From Liolophura sinensis (lineage: Eukaryota; Mollusca; Polyplacophora; Chitonida; Chitonidae), in contig NC_088302.1 in NCBI RefSeq assembly GCF_032854445.1, positions 13,885,338 through 13,949,337 of the forward strand: DNA of 64,000 bases. Reading direction: 5' to 3'. A program made the translations under genes and the position numbers. Below the pieces are notes generated by a model, which worked only from the letters and a program-made list of their open reading frames with translations, was not told where the DNA came from and ran no database searches. Position 1 is the stretch's first letter. Every line of letters begins with the position of its first letter. Positions 12,351-23,855 of the stretch are shown one piece after another.

Positions 12351-12760
12351 TCCTGCGGACATGTAGCTGTGTGGTGCGGTTGTACATGTTCACTGTCGAC
12401 ACACTGAAGCTACTGTAGGATTCGCCGTACATGTTAACTCCCTGTGATCATGTTGGAGTTTGGCAAAGCTATACATGCTTCGCTACCCACACTGAAGCTA
12501 GGTTTATGCAGTATGTGTATACTTCATGTGGACACTGGTGAGGTTTTGTTTTTATAGAGCGTTTACCTTGGACACTCTGAGGCCAGGTTACGCTGCACAT
12601 ATTCACTTCATGTAGACTGGATGAGGTTTCGTGAGGTCGTACAGGTTCAGTGCGGACCATACAAAAGCTGGGTTATGTTGTAAATATTCAATTCATTGGA
12701 CAGGAGGAGGATTCGCATGGTGTACATATTCAGTCTAATCACAATGTGTGTTGTGTTTTA
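12351..12760. repeat. Degenerate tail of the 84-bp satellite
   Basis: Beyond the inserted SINE, worn copies of the same unit continue: ACACTGAAGCTAGGTTTATG, TTCATGTGGACACTGGTGAGG, and TTGTAAATATTCAATTCATT near 12680. Units have indels and about one base in three changed. Divergence increases towards the array edge, as usual for satellites homogenised at the centre. Confidence 0.75.
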
Positions 12761-13611
12761 CAGAGAAATTAAATCATGCGGAGACAAGACAACAACGCAG
12801 ACAGGCAGACTAGGCCAACACAATAATCTTCAGCCAAATGGCAGGGAATAGTAGAGATTAATCAAATGAGATAGATTTGATAAGAAAATCCATTGTTCCT
12901 TAAACCAAGTTCATATGGGTGTTTGATCAAACATAATCAAAATACGAAATGGTAAAATTAGAAATATAGGGAAAAAAGCCGTAACTCGAAATCATTTATC
13001 AAGAAACTGATACACATATTTCTTGTGTCACCTTCGTTAGTGAAAATAAGTCTGGCAATGTCAAACAGTTGTGATTTGCTAGCGCATAAAGTAAGATTTT
13101 GACAAGGCATTTCCTTATCGACCGAGAGTGCTTCCGTCCATACCACTATATCCCTAGGAAGTCAGAAGGTGTACGACTAATCTGCGGGTAGTCGTGGGTT
13201 TCCAGCCGTCTTTTTGCCCGCAAAAACGGCTGGGTTGCAAACAATTATGGAAGACGCGGGGCGGGAGGGGAGTGAGAGAGTTGTTATTTTGAGATAGGAC
13301 ACTTTATTAGTCATTAAATTTCTCCGGTTTCACGGATAACTCAGAAACACTTTTGCAAATGTAAGAAACTTGTTAAGTAGAGTCAACTTAAAATAAAAGC
13401 TGGCTACTGCAAATCGTAATAATTATTAATAGTGAATATGTAGTCTTTTCACACTGATCTAGTTTATTCAAGTTTGAATCCCGTTGTAAAATGTATGCAT
13501 CTTTCACATAGTAATTTAAACATTTTCTGTGGGTGCTAAATTCTTCTGTTTCTAATTTTAATGCAGGCCTGTGTTCGCATAGTTAAATACAGGATTGTCT
13601 GACAAACGTGC
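12761..13611. other. Intergenic between satellite and microsatellite
   Basis: Possible tiny SINE scrap at 13180-13205 (CTGCGGGTAGTCGTGGGTTTCC). Otherwise nothing. Confidence 0.45.
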
Positions 13612-13810
13612 CTTAGCATTTCATTACATTACATGATAATACATTACATTACATTACATGATAAAACATGACATGATAATACATTACATTACAATATATG
13701 ATAATACATAACATTACATTACATGATAATACATCACATGATAATACATTACATTACATTTACATAATAATACATTATAGTACCTTACATTACAATACAT
13801 TATATAGTTG
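13612..13810. repeat. Compound ATTAC / ATGATAATAC microsatellite
   Basis: About 200 bases built of CATTA, CATGATAATA and related words (ACATTACATTACATGATAAT). Confidence 0.9.
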
Positions 13811-13833
13811 ACTTAAAAAAATTGCCGCACGTG

Positions 13834-13986
13834 GGGAGGTCTTACAGCAACCTGCGGATGGTCGTGGGTTTCCCCCGGGCTCTGCCCGGTTTCCACCCAC
13901 CATAATGCTGGCTGCCGTCGAATAAGTGAAATATTCTTGAGTACGGCGTAAAACACCAATCAAATAAATAAATAAATAAATAAAAA
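13834..13986 (+). mobile_element. SINE, 5'-truncated
   Basis: Starts within the middle part (CGTGGGGAGGTCTTACAGCAACC) and runs through CGGGCTCTGCCCGG, CCATAATGCTGGCTGCCGTCG and the ACGGCGTAAAACACCAATCA end into an (AAAT)n tail. The tRNA head is absent. Confidence 0.88.
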
Positions 13987-14009
13987 AATTGTTTATTTCA
14001 TTCTTAATA

Positions 14010-14140
14010 TACTTTCTCTAGTTCTTTAGTGATTTGTATAAAACGTCATTTTGAGAATTGGCCTTACGGTTGCTGACCGAGAAGGTCCAGTTTGGTTGAC
14101 GGCTGGTATACATGTACGAATGTCTGTTTCGACGCATAGA
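14010..14140 (+). repeat. Repeated block with common 3' end (copy 1, short)
   Basis: TTCTTTAGTGATTTGTATAAAACG, GGCCTTACGG and ACGAATGTCTGTTTCGACGCATAGATTCTTA match the final 120 bases of the blocks at 20630 and 27655. Only the 3' part is present. Confidence 0.55.
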
Positions 14141-14859
14141 TTCTTAGCCACTCGACCATGACACGATCTCACTGTTACATAGTACCATAAACTCGAAGTA
14201 CACCACGTTATTACAAAAAATGTGTCAGAAAACATAAATGTATGTAGTTATAGCGTTACCTTCCATCATATCTGTCAAAAGGGCTTTCTCAGTCCGCAAC
14301 ACTGCACAGGTAATGTGTTAATCAGATGCTTCCCAGCTTGTGTCTGGGGCTGTATAATTCCAGTAAACGGCAATAAAGACACGAGTATCAATAGGAACGA
14401 CGATCAGCTGTGTTGCCCAAGACGATCCAGTTCAGGGCACGTAAGGACCATTCCTGATCGACGACGGCAGCCATACATTGTCGGTTAAGCTGTTCAAAAC
14501 CAGCGCACAGCATTGGCCTGGAGCAGATCTGCTCCCTTTACTGAATTTTTAAGGAATTAGCGACAAATCAGTATAGCGAACGGGCCATATAGATATGACC
14601 TCATCGAGATTTGTCCAGCAATAAGCTAAATGAAGATTTGAGATCTTCTGAGACAAACAGACAACCTGTCATTCCTGGCCTCCATTCCTATACGAGATGT
14701 CTCTGCGATATACTTAACATATATATAAAGCATGGCTATCATCAAACTGGTGATTTGTATTTATTAACCTGAAATATATTATCATGTGGATTACAAATTT
14801 TAGTACTATTATACACAGGTTGACACCTTAGACGTCAAGGCCCTATTTTCCACATTTTC
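14141..14859. other. Intergenic, nothing recognised
   Basis: An 88-codon plus-strand frame (14222-14488) has no visible domain and no splice context that I trust. Confidence 0.4.
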
Positions 14860-15990
14860 CATTGTTCTGGGTCAACATCATTTGTCTTACGTCAATTCCA
14901 GTCCAATCCTTCTGTCCAGTATGCTTAGGAAGACAGATAGACCGTCGAATGCTAGAATCAGTCGAAACTATCATGCTAATCTGTACAATCACGATCACCC
15001 CCCGTTGACTCGCGTAGTACGCCCGATCAGTCTTTCTTACAACCAACTTTGAAATATTTGCTAGTCATCCACATCGAGGCTTTTTGTAATCCACTCTACA
15101 GTAGCGACTGACTGCCTTAATAACTCTCATTTTTTCATGCTACATCGGTGGAACTGTCAACGTTTTTGTTTCAGCATCGAGTAATTCTAAACCAGTGACA
15201 TCCAATAAATTACAGTTAACATTACTTAATTTTGTTTACAAAGTTATGTGTAATTTGCCATTATTTAGGCAGTTACATGAATAGTTCTGTGGTCAGGTAA
15301 ATTGACAAGAGATCAGATTTCATCGATTTCATGTTTTGCCCACTATCACACTATGGATAGCTCAAATTTGTGCCATTCAGTAAATATCAGAACGCATCTC
15401 TCCTATTCATAGTCTTAAAATTAGTCCAAAGTTTGAAGAAGATATAATACGACCGCTTTACAAACTCTAGAATTTTAGGAACTAGGAAGTGTCTAGATTT
15501 CATGGGTGGTCATTTTCCTGCTTTTAAACTGTCGCCGCTGCTTTGGTTTTACTCTGTATACTGCCTTCTATATTGGTAAGAAACGGTGATCTTACAATGT
15601 CCAAACAGAGAATCGGTTCGTGAACAAAATCATATCAGTCATTTCGGCAAACGTCACTGACCGCCACATCATTTAAACAAAAAGAGGAGAAACATTTCTG
15701 ACAGTTTTCATCAATCACCATGCAATATCCAAAGTCAGGGTGCTTCTTGTCATAAATACTAACTCGAGTGGGCGACTAATCAGCAAGGAAAAATACTGTT
15801 GACAGATGTTTGTCAGAAATTGAAGTTGTCAGTTGTGAGAAGAAGTTCAGCGGATGTAGAGACGCAAAAAAGTCGAAATATAACAGACATCATTGATGTG
15901 AAGCAACAGTTTGTTAGTTCTCCAGTATTCTCTGACACGTGACTACGCAGTGCAGATATATCACTGAGCTCTGGTCCTCGGATCACAAAG
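14860..15990 (-). repeat. Right arm of a dispersed inverted duplication
   Basis: Reverse complement matches 3290-4350 in the same order. The spacer of about 10.5 kb holds the LINE and the 84-bp satellite. No open frame of note in either arm. Confidence 0.65.
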
Positions 15991-16384
15991 ACATCTTAGA
16001 ATTAAATCAAAACTTCAGTCAATAAATTCGGTATGTTCCTTACCGCTAGGTGAGCTGAAATCTGTTGTACAAATTTTACCCAGGAAAACAAAATTTTGAC
16101 ATTGTGACATAAAAAACAACAATTCTAAAATGATTTCAAACTCTGACTTAAGCCTAAGACCATTTCGTGATTCCGGGGCCTGGACTCTATCCCCACGAAC
16201 TACCTACGTTCAAGGAAGCAGACTGGATTTGCAAACTATCACACGAGTTATTTTGTGTATCATATAATAGGTAAAAATTAATAAAATAATGATTTGACGT
16301 TTTATCCTAGGACAATTACTTATTGTCAGAAGTCACAAACTAGCAACAGGTTTTCATAGGCCGGTATACCTCCATGAGTATGAA

Positions 16385-16575
16385 TTATTGTGGGCGAAAA
16401 CGGGTCAATGACCGGGAAAAAACATCACCATCCGAAGGTTGCTGACAGATCTCCCCACGTACGACCGGAGAGAAAGCCAGCATGAACTGCACAGCAATCG
16501 GGTTGCTGAGATTCCAGCTTCAATGTGTTGCGCTAGCACGTTAACCTCCAGGCCACGGACGGCCTTGTATAAATG
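16385..16575 (-). mobile_element. SINE, 3'-truncated copy
   Basis: Reverse-strand copy. It has the tRNA-like head near 16510-16575 (GCGCTAGCACGTTAACC, CCACGGACGGCC) and the middle region CCCCACGTACGACCGGAGAG. The characteristic 3' end (ACGCCGTACTC) is missing. Confidence 0.7.
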
Positions 16576-17393
16576 AGTTATAGCCAACTGATATCCAATA
16601 TCTTTCATTAGATAAAGAGTTTAATAATTAAACTGAGACATCTGATGAAGGAAACGATCTACGGACAAGTCATGGTCGTAATTTAATCATTCAAATTTTC
16701 GATATATGAGGAGAAAAAATTCAAAACACACAGTCAGAACATGTATAAGCTCTAATTAATGACCATCACTACACATTATGCGACACTTCTTATTCATTTA
16801 CAGGTACATCTACCAACTCCTATTACAAGAAACATCAGCACAGCTGGAATATGCCAATCTTTATTTAATAGTATAGCACAATGAGATACTTTGTAATGGA
16901 TATAGTTCCCCTTACATGTATATAGTATGTAGTAACTTAAACAGTGAAACACAGTGTTCATCGAGGCATTTCTCATATAGAACACAAGTGGGGAGAACTG
17001 GCAAATGAGATCAACATGTTGCTGACCCAGAAACAGACGGAGTATAGACAAGAGGAATGGTGTCAGTTTCTGATAACGAATACCTCTTTATTCGTATGTT
17101 GTTTGTGTACATGTTGTGACATGTAGACAACTACAGTTGTGAAAATATTAGTCCAAATCTCCAGTGCAGTTACATATGATATACGGAAATAGGAAATAAA
17201 CCAGAGCATTGGAGATGTCCGTCATAAGCATAGAATCAGAAATGTCTGCAGCAATAAAAAAAATGAAAAAATACAACCATGCAAAATGGGTCTGGGAAAA
17301 AGTACAATTCTTTAAAATTTTCATATGGATATCAAAAACGGTTCAGCGTTTCTGCATATTAAAGCTGTTTTTGAAGGAGTATAATATTTGTGT

Positions 17394-17637
17394 ATTTATT
17401 TAATTGATGTTTTACGCCGTACTCAAGAATATTTCACTTATACGACGTCGGCGAGAATTGTAGTCAGGGAAGAAGGTGGGAAGAAACCGAGAACGCACGA
17501 CCATCCGCAAGTTGCTGCAAGATCTTCCTCGTAAGGCTGGAGAGGAAGCCAACATGAGCTGGACTTGAACCCACAGCGAACACATTGGTAGAGGCTCCTG
17601 GGTCATTGCGCCGCGCCCTCGGCCATGGAGGCCTTAA
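17394..17637 (-). mobile_element. SINE, near full length, minus strand
   Basis: Begins TTTATTTAATTGATGTTTTACGCCGTACTC, continues CACTTATACGACGTCGGCG and CACGACCATCCGCAAGTTGCTGC, and reaches the tRNA-like head with GAGCTGGACTTGAACCCACAGCG and a final GGCCATGGAGGCC. It is diverged but complete. Confidence 0.88.
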
Positions 17638-19149
17638 AAGGAGTATAAGAGGCTCGTTATATTCATTAGCATCTGTAAAGGACAATCACCATATGCGGCA
17701 CTATGTTAATTGCCGACAATAACTTTTGTCTTGCTTCTCGTGGTAAAAACATCATACGGAATATCTCTGCGTTCTACACTACAAAACAATATTATCGAGG
17801 CGATGACATCGGATTCAGCCCCGCAAAGGACGAAGTGTCCATACAAATAACGAAATATAATTTCCGCTGTCAGAGTCCAAGCACAATAACGTAAAAATAC
17901 TGCAGCAATGGAAAACACATTTTTCTTTCCAAGGTTGTCAAAAAGTTCTTAGTAGAAGATTTATTCTTTACCACCGGAAATGATGTCCTTTGATTTATGT
18001 TTTTGTCTACTTTTTATACGTGTATCGATAATGTCACTCAATATTTTCCTACTTCGGCCTGCATTGATAGGAAAAATAATTAAATATTTTCGAGAACATC
18101 TCTTCCATGTGATTTTGCTATAAGGCTTTACAGAATTGAATAAGATTAATCAATAGTAGCAAACGCAAGCCCGATGATTGAAAGGCCTTTTGATGCCCAT
18201 AGCTGTTTAAAGAACTGGGATACTGCCATTTACTGGTTCGCACTTCAGAGAGAAGCGTTTAACTCGAGTCGCCTCTGACATGAATCCCCAAAGTCTGAAA
18301 AAAAAGTGGAATTAGCTAGTTAGAAATACGTCAATGGCTGGAAGGGATTATCAATTAAATAATTAGGCACTGTCGAAACCGGAAAATACACACTGACATG
18401 GCAAAACCTGAGGTACCTACGTAACTACTGTCAAAGTAGTATACCACATTCACGAGGCAACCGTCTCGCAGAACTAGCCCATGATGTCTTCAAATTGTTT
18501 TGCATCGTCTACTTGTTTGTAAAAAGTTGGGATATTACGTTTAGGGAAGAAGGTATCTGATGTTATTCGGATACAACTTCAGAGCATTTTTACACAGACA
18601 GCGCGATGCCAAACAATATTGTTGGTGACAGGTATATCCACAATGCGCAAAACTTTCATTTCTTCATGTATTACACCTTTTTTTAAAAATAAAACATGTA
18701 TGGAAGTTATGAAAGAGTATGAAAGTTGTTGGCTGAGAATTTATGCAACTGGAATCCCGATAGGATTGATACAAAAGAAATGTTATACAATTAGACCGTT
18801 CTACCCACCCGTCTCTTCCACCGAAATTCCTTCCCACCTATAAAGAAGTTCCCTGACCCTCTTTGATTGCCTATGCCAACAAATAGTCTGTTTACATTTT
18901 TTGTTTCGCGCACTGCGGAAAGCATACAGTATGGACAACAGGAGCGGTAATCTAGATCTTCCAACAGATTCAGTTAGACATTGAAAAAACACGTCAATCG
19001 AAATGTGATGGATAAGATCAAACGATGTTTGTTTAAACAGTATATTGTGGATTTCAAGTGAGTCTTAACCTCTCCATGTAAAAGTTCGATTCCTTGAACA
19101 ACATAAAACCTTACCCGCCCACGGCAACTTGGCCTAAACTGTGTATCAA
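17638..19149. other. Intergenic with worn duplicated words
   Basis: Words near 18800 (CACCCGTCTCTTCCACCGAAAT) recur at 21507 and in diverged form near 25320. GTGATGGATAAGATCAAACGA at 19005 recurs near 25520. They belong to the 6-7 kb block series. No gene seen. Confidence 0.45.
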
Positions 19150-19311
19150 CAAAATTACAGCACAGAGGGTAAAACAAGAACAGCAACGACAGTGTGACAC
19201 ATGTCAAAACGTAACCGATGAGATACGTTCTCTTGTCGATTTAAATCAGTTAGGATTTCATTCTCACACGTCATGTAAATACTTAATTAGTAGCACCATG
19301 GCTTAAAAAGA

Positions 19312-19472
19312 TTTTCCGGCCGTGCGTGGGAAGGTCAGCAGCACCCTGCGAATGGTCGTGGGTTTCCCCCGGGGTCTACCCGATTTCCTCCCACCATAAT
19401 GCCGGCCGCCGTCATTTAAGTGAAATATTAGTGAGTAAGGCGTAAAACACCAATCAAACAATAAATTAATTT
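19312..19472 (+). mobile_element. SINE, 5'-truncated
   Basis: TTTTCCGGCCGTGCGTGGGA, then ATGGTCGTGGGTTTCCCCCGG, CACCATAATGCCGGCCGCCG, and GGCGTAAAACACCAATCAAA with an A/T-rich tail. The tRNA head is missing. Confidence 0.85.
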
Positions 19473-20629
19473 TAAACAGAATTAGATAAAGACCTGCAAT
19501 TATGTCAATTGCAAAGTACTAGAGAGAATATTATCACTGGCCTAGAATTGATGTACTGTTTTTACGTGTAATAAACACATTAAAATAATCCAAAGAGACG
19601 AGGCCTTGGATAATCTTGGTCCATCAGCAGAATCCCGATTTATGCAGGAATACAATATAGAAAATCTAAAGAACAGAGAATAAAACAAGCGTAGTGACGA
19701 CAGTGTGATGGCTCGCAAATGGTCACAAGTAACCGGTGAAATACGGCCTCTTGTCAGTTGATGTCGGTTATGGTTTTTTCTAAGTGGTCATGATTGCTGC
19801 CAAACTCATGTGTTATACGAGAACATTGATCGATTGCGCGAGAAAATTATTACAATGGAACTATGAATATTTAATTTAATACTTTATCACTGATATTTTG
19901 TATCCCATCTTAACACATCAGCTAATCCCAAAAATCGGTATAGTGCAATATTCGTTGATTTTTAGCTGTCATACACTGGAACTCAGCTACGGTTTAAAAC
20001 TACCAGACAAGTGGACCTTTACGAACTTAAAAGACTGCGCAAATCGTCACAGGAGTGCTGTCGAGTGCTTATTTTTGCCAAGGCTATAGGAAAAAGGAAT
20101 TCCTTGTTGAAGCCAGGGCTGAACCCAAATTTCAGATGCCACAAAAAAAAGAGAGAGAGGTCGCACCACTGAGCCACGTCCGCCACAACCAAATTAAAAG
20201 AGAAAACAATTAGGTATATGCATATTACTCAGCTGGCATACAATGTAACAGCGTGTTTAAGGTACCCTGCGCATAAGAATACATTTGTTCTGGTTACATA
20301 ACGTGGTTGTCGTTTTCGCGTTCACACAAATCATCCGCCAAGGCCAGAAATGGCGTTTTTACATAATCGGAGTAAACAAACGTGTTGAAGAAGGATGGAC
20401 TAGTTCAAGAATTTTGAGTTAAGCATGTAACCAGAATCAAGTCATAGGACAAAACATCGCGTATGTAATAAAACATGCGTACCTCTGACATACTCCTCAT
20501 TCTGTAATGGTCTTGTTACAAATAATGAAGACTTATTCCTTGGAAATATCTCGTTAATTTCCGTTTCCACCCCTGTGGTGATTCGCTAATGCCTTAGCAT
20601 GTTGGGAGCTTAATCACTGCGACAGAACC

Positions 20630-21000
20630 TGTCATCGTGTTCAATTAGATCGCCATGTTGTATATATATGAATATTCGCTATCATAGCGCAACTGAGATA
20701 CATATATTACAATCGAAAACTTGTATGCTTGTATAGTACACGGTTTCAATACTGATTTCACTCAGACACCAGGAACGCGCATGTACGCTGCGTCTTTTGA
20801 GCATCATTGAAAGGTGTTGACTGTTTATCTTTGCAGGATTCGGTCTTATTTTCGTACTTTACATATTTCCTTAGTTCTTAGTTGGTCTGTGTTAAACGTT
20901 GTGTTGGGAATAGGCCTTGCGATTATTTACCTGAAACGTCTATCTTGGCTGATGACTGGTATACGAATGTCTGTTGTGACGCATAAAGTTATTGCGTGCT
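20630..21000 (+). repeat. Repeated block with common 3' end (copy 2)
   Basis: Shares TTCAATTAGATCGCCATGTTG, CGCAACTGAGATACATAT and GTATACGAATGTCTGTTGTGACGCAT with 27655-27950. The last 120 bases are also shared with 14010-14135. All copies share the end GAATGTCTGTTTYGACGCATA, after which sequence differs. It may be the 3' end of an unclassified mobile element. Confidence 0.6.
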
Positions 21001-21847
21001 GAGTGTATGTGAAATAGAACAAAAACAATGCGAGAGCATAGAACGAGCACTGGATACAGGGGTTTATCCTTACAGTAAAAAAAAAACATTCATTTTTTCC
21101 AATTTTAGGACATAAATATGTGTGGCACGTGTGAATCTTTTTTCTTTTGGCTATTGGAGAAATCTTTGACTTTTCCCTAAATTATTACAACTGGAAAAAG
21201 AAAATTGATGAAAAAATGTGTTCTGTAAATTGTTCTGATAAGTTGTGATTTGTTGTAAATTGTTTTGAGTCTTCGGTGCACCTTGGTCTTTCGTAAAGCC
21301 AATCGACAGCCCTTTTAGGATGTTCATGTTGCAAGAACATCGAAAAAGTGCACTGACCTTCCAATAATATGGCATATACTCTGAACTTGCACAACGGTGG
21401 AAATCGTGAAAACTCATATGTGAAAACTCAGAAAAAGTGAAATCGTCTTGACTATGACGTGAAAGATCGATCAATAAATCGGTTATACCATTATACCGTT
21501 CTATCTCCATACACCCACCCGTCTCTTCTACCGAAATGCCGTACCCTCTCACCGATAAATCGATTACCCAGTCAATGATTGGAAGAACTGTGACAAGTAC
21601 CTCGACCTGGTTTTACAATAAATCAGAAAAGGACGTTTTATACAAAAGACGTTGAAGCCGAAGTTGTCACAAAGAAAAGCTGTATTAGTAAACAGATATC
21701 AAAATTCTTGCTGAAGGAGTTACTAAACAAAAAAGCCTCAATTCTTTTCATGTGTTTAACAATATTTAGAAACTTTTACAACTTTAGCACTAAATTCCGT
21801 CCGAACGGCCTGTCTATCGATCTGATCCCAAAGGTGTTCGATTGGGT

Positions 21848-22489
21848 TTAGATCTGGGGATCTGGAAGGCCAGGGAAGGGTATTGATGTTGTTATTGGCC
21901 AGGTAGTCCACGGCCAGGTAGTCCACGGTGCTGTGTGTGGCCTGGCGTTGTCCTGTTGGAAGAGCTGCCGTTGAAGGTCAACAAGGCGAAGGACGTGCGG
22001 GCGGAGAATCTGGTCGATGTATCGATTGGCCATCAGATTGCCTTGGACAAGCACAAGCTCCGATCTGCGGGTGTATGAGATCGCTCCCCACACCATAACA
22101 CTCCCTCCACCGAATCTGTTCACCTGTCTGATGCAGTGAGGAGCAAAACGTTCATGACGTCGTCTGTAGACACCGTCTCTACCACCACGTCGCCCGAGGA
22201 GATAACGGGATTCATCGCTAAACCATATGCGCCTCCAGTTTGCCAGGTTCCATGGCAACACCGTGGTACACCATCTCACTCGTCGACGTCGATGCAGTCG
22301 TGTCAAGGAGGGGGCAGCTTTTGGACGTTCGTCACGTATCCCTACTTCTCGGAGACGGTTCCTGATTGTCTGATCGGACACTCTTCGGGCTCCAAACTGT
22401 TCTTGTGCTGTGTCCCGGGCAGTACGATGGCGGCCACGTATGTGGGTTACCCGGATGTACCGATCTTGGGCAGGTGTGGTGACTGTCAT
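21848..22489 (-). pseudogene. Tc1-like DDE transposase, catalytic part
   Basis: A 213-codon open stretch holds the second half of a Tc1/mariner transposase, the enzyme that cuts and joins element ends in the nucleus. WFSDESRY gives the first catalytic Asp (residue 92) and FQQDNARPHTA the second (residue 180). The third acidic residue lies in PDLNPIEHLW at about 21833-21862, but in another frame. A frameshift at about 21870-21900 makes the listed C-terminus spurious. Beside it a 15-bp segment (GGCCAGGTAGTCCAC, 21897-21926) is tandemly duplicated, adding five residues. The N-terminal DNA-binding part is separated by an insertion. Confidence 0.85.
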
Positions 22490-22649
22490 TTGGCCAGGAT
22501 TGTGGTATGACTTATTCCGATATAAAAACTGTCTACGAGAACTCAGCGAAAACGGAGCAACTGTGCTCGCAGCAATTATGTTTGTTTATTATTCGCAATA
22601 AAAGACTGGTGGTAAAACAAACCACAGAGATGTGACGGCTCAAGCTTCC

Positions 22650-22830
22650 CGATCTTGGACGGTCATTTGTCAAATTTGTTTGACGAAATCGATCCCACAA
22701 CTGGGTTATTGTGCTGGGATGAACGTTGAAGATCCTTGAAGATCCTCACTCTTTGATTCGCCAGCTTGCAATCGTCCAATTGCCTGATTTCGGTTGGCAG
22801 CGTTGAGACGTCCCATTTTCGTGTACAGTA
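22650..22830 (-). pseudogene. Tc1-like transposase, DNA-binding N-terminus
   Basis: MGRLNAANRNQAIGRLQAGE at the start is the helix-turn-helix region of Tc1-like transposases. It continues through changing frames to DRPRSGK. A near-duplicated GAAGATCCTT (22731-22750) shifts the frame. Downstream the coding sequence is interrupted at about 22648. Confidence 0.75.
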
Positions 22831-23237
22831 CTTGCAAAGATATTGGATAAAATTGTGAGATTCCTTTGGGTCTTTTATAGTCACATGCTGTACTCATGTT
22901 TTGCACGTGACAAACAATCATTGTGCCTGAACTTCGTGCTGCACGACATCAACGCACATCATAACAATTCTAATTCATAAAACCGTTCAAAATCATTTTT
23001 GGTTGCGTTTGGTCAAGGATGATCTTCTGAAACATTCCAGTAACAATGTGCAACCCTACAAAACTGTTTGAGTTAACATATGTGTACAAAATTGTAAGCA
23101 TCATTTTTGAATTTCAATTTGCGTTTCTTTTTTTTGAAGAGTGTACATCTGTTTTCAGCCTCAAGTCAAGCACGGCGTTATCCAGGTCTCTAACACTTTA
23201 ACAAAATCCCCCAAAAAGCTTTAACATAGATAGGCAT

Positions 23238-23348
23238 ACGTCCGGATGGTCGTGTGTTTCTCCCCAGCTCTGTCTGGTTTCCTGGCATGTTAATGGTGGC
23301 TGCGGTCGTATAAGTGAAATATTCTTGAGTACGGCATCAATAAATAGT
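23238..23348 (+). mobile_element. SINE fragment
   Basis: CGGATGGTCGTGTGTTTCTC, CAGCTCTGTCTGGTTTCC and GTATAAGTGAAATATTCTTGAGTACGGC match the 3' half of the SINE. The terminal AAAACACCAATC is worn away. Confidence 0.78.
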
Positions 23349-23599
23349 TAAGAAAATTTTAAATAAACGACCAGAAAGAAATATTCATGTGTATTCATTT
23401 TCATATTTTATCATGTTTTTCACGAGCGCGTGTAAATGAATGAACGTTTGTGTTGTCATCTCTACGACTGTTAGAAATTATAGAAAATTTTAGAGGCACG
23501 TTTGTCTATATAGGCCTGGGTTTTATTCTCCTGGTCCACATCCTTCACACCGGTTAAACCAGCCTGTTATCAGTCTATAAACAGTGACGTGTACCCACT

Positions 23600-23855
23600 C
23601 TTCTATTCCCAACATGAAAGCCACCTTTTTTTGATTCCAGTGTGATGAGACGCCTGCGACTTGAGGTTCGTTAATTGTCTTTGTGTTCAAACAAGTGACG
23701 AGAAGATCGGCTAGATCGTCACCAGGGATTGTTGTTTGTCTCGACGTTAATCGCTTGTCAGGTGATATTGTCGTGTGGAATTGGGGAGTCTGGCAGGCTG
23801 GCGAAGAAGATGGGATTTTCCTGAGTGGAGGATAATAACTGTGCCACAGAGAAAA
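23600..23855 (+). repeat. Dispersed repeat pair, member 1
   Basis: Closely matches 29595-29820: GTCAGGTGATATTGTCGTGTGG, AATTGGGGAGTC, TGGCAGGCTGG and GGGATTTTCCTGAGTG. It is one of the best conserved duplicated segments in the window. The minus-strand open frame over it (23891-23523) has no known motif. Confidence 0.8.

Larger units (their letters stand above)
21780..22830 (-). mobile_element. Broken Tc1/mariner-type DNA transposon
   Basis: Minus-strand coding similarity starts at 22817 (MGRLNAANRNQAIGRLQAGE, the N-terminal helix-turn-helix), runs to DRPRSGK near 22650, resumes at VTTPAQDRYI near 22485, and ends after NPIEHLWD near 21840. Terminal inverted repeats were not identified with confidence. 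The element is dead: frames are shifted, and about 150 bp of foreign sequence interrupts the coding part. Confidence 0.82.

Noticed and set aside
22136-22510. 124-codon plus-strand frame
   Set aside because: Antisense shadow of the Tc1-like transposase.
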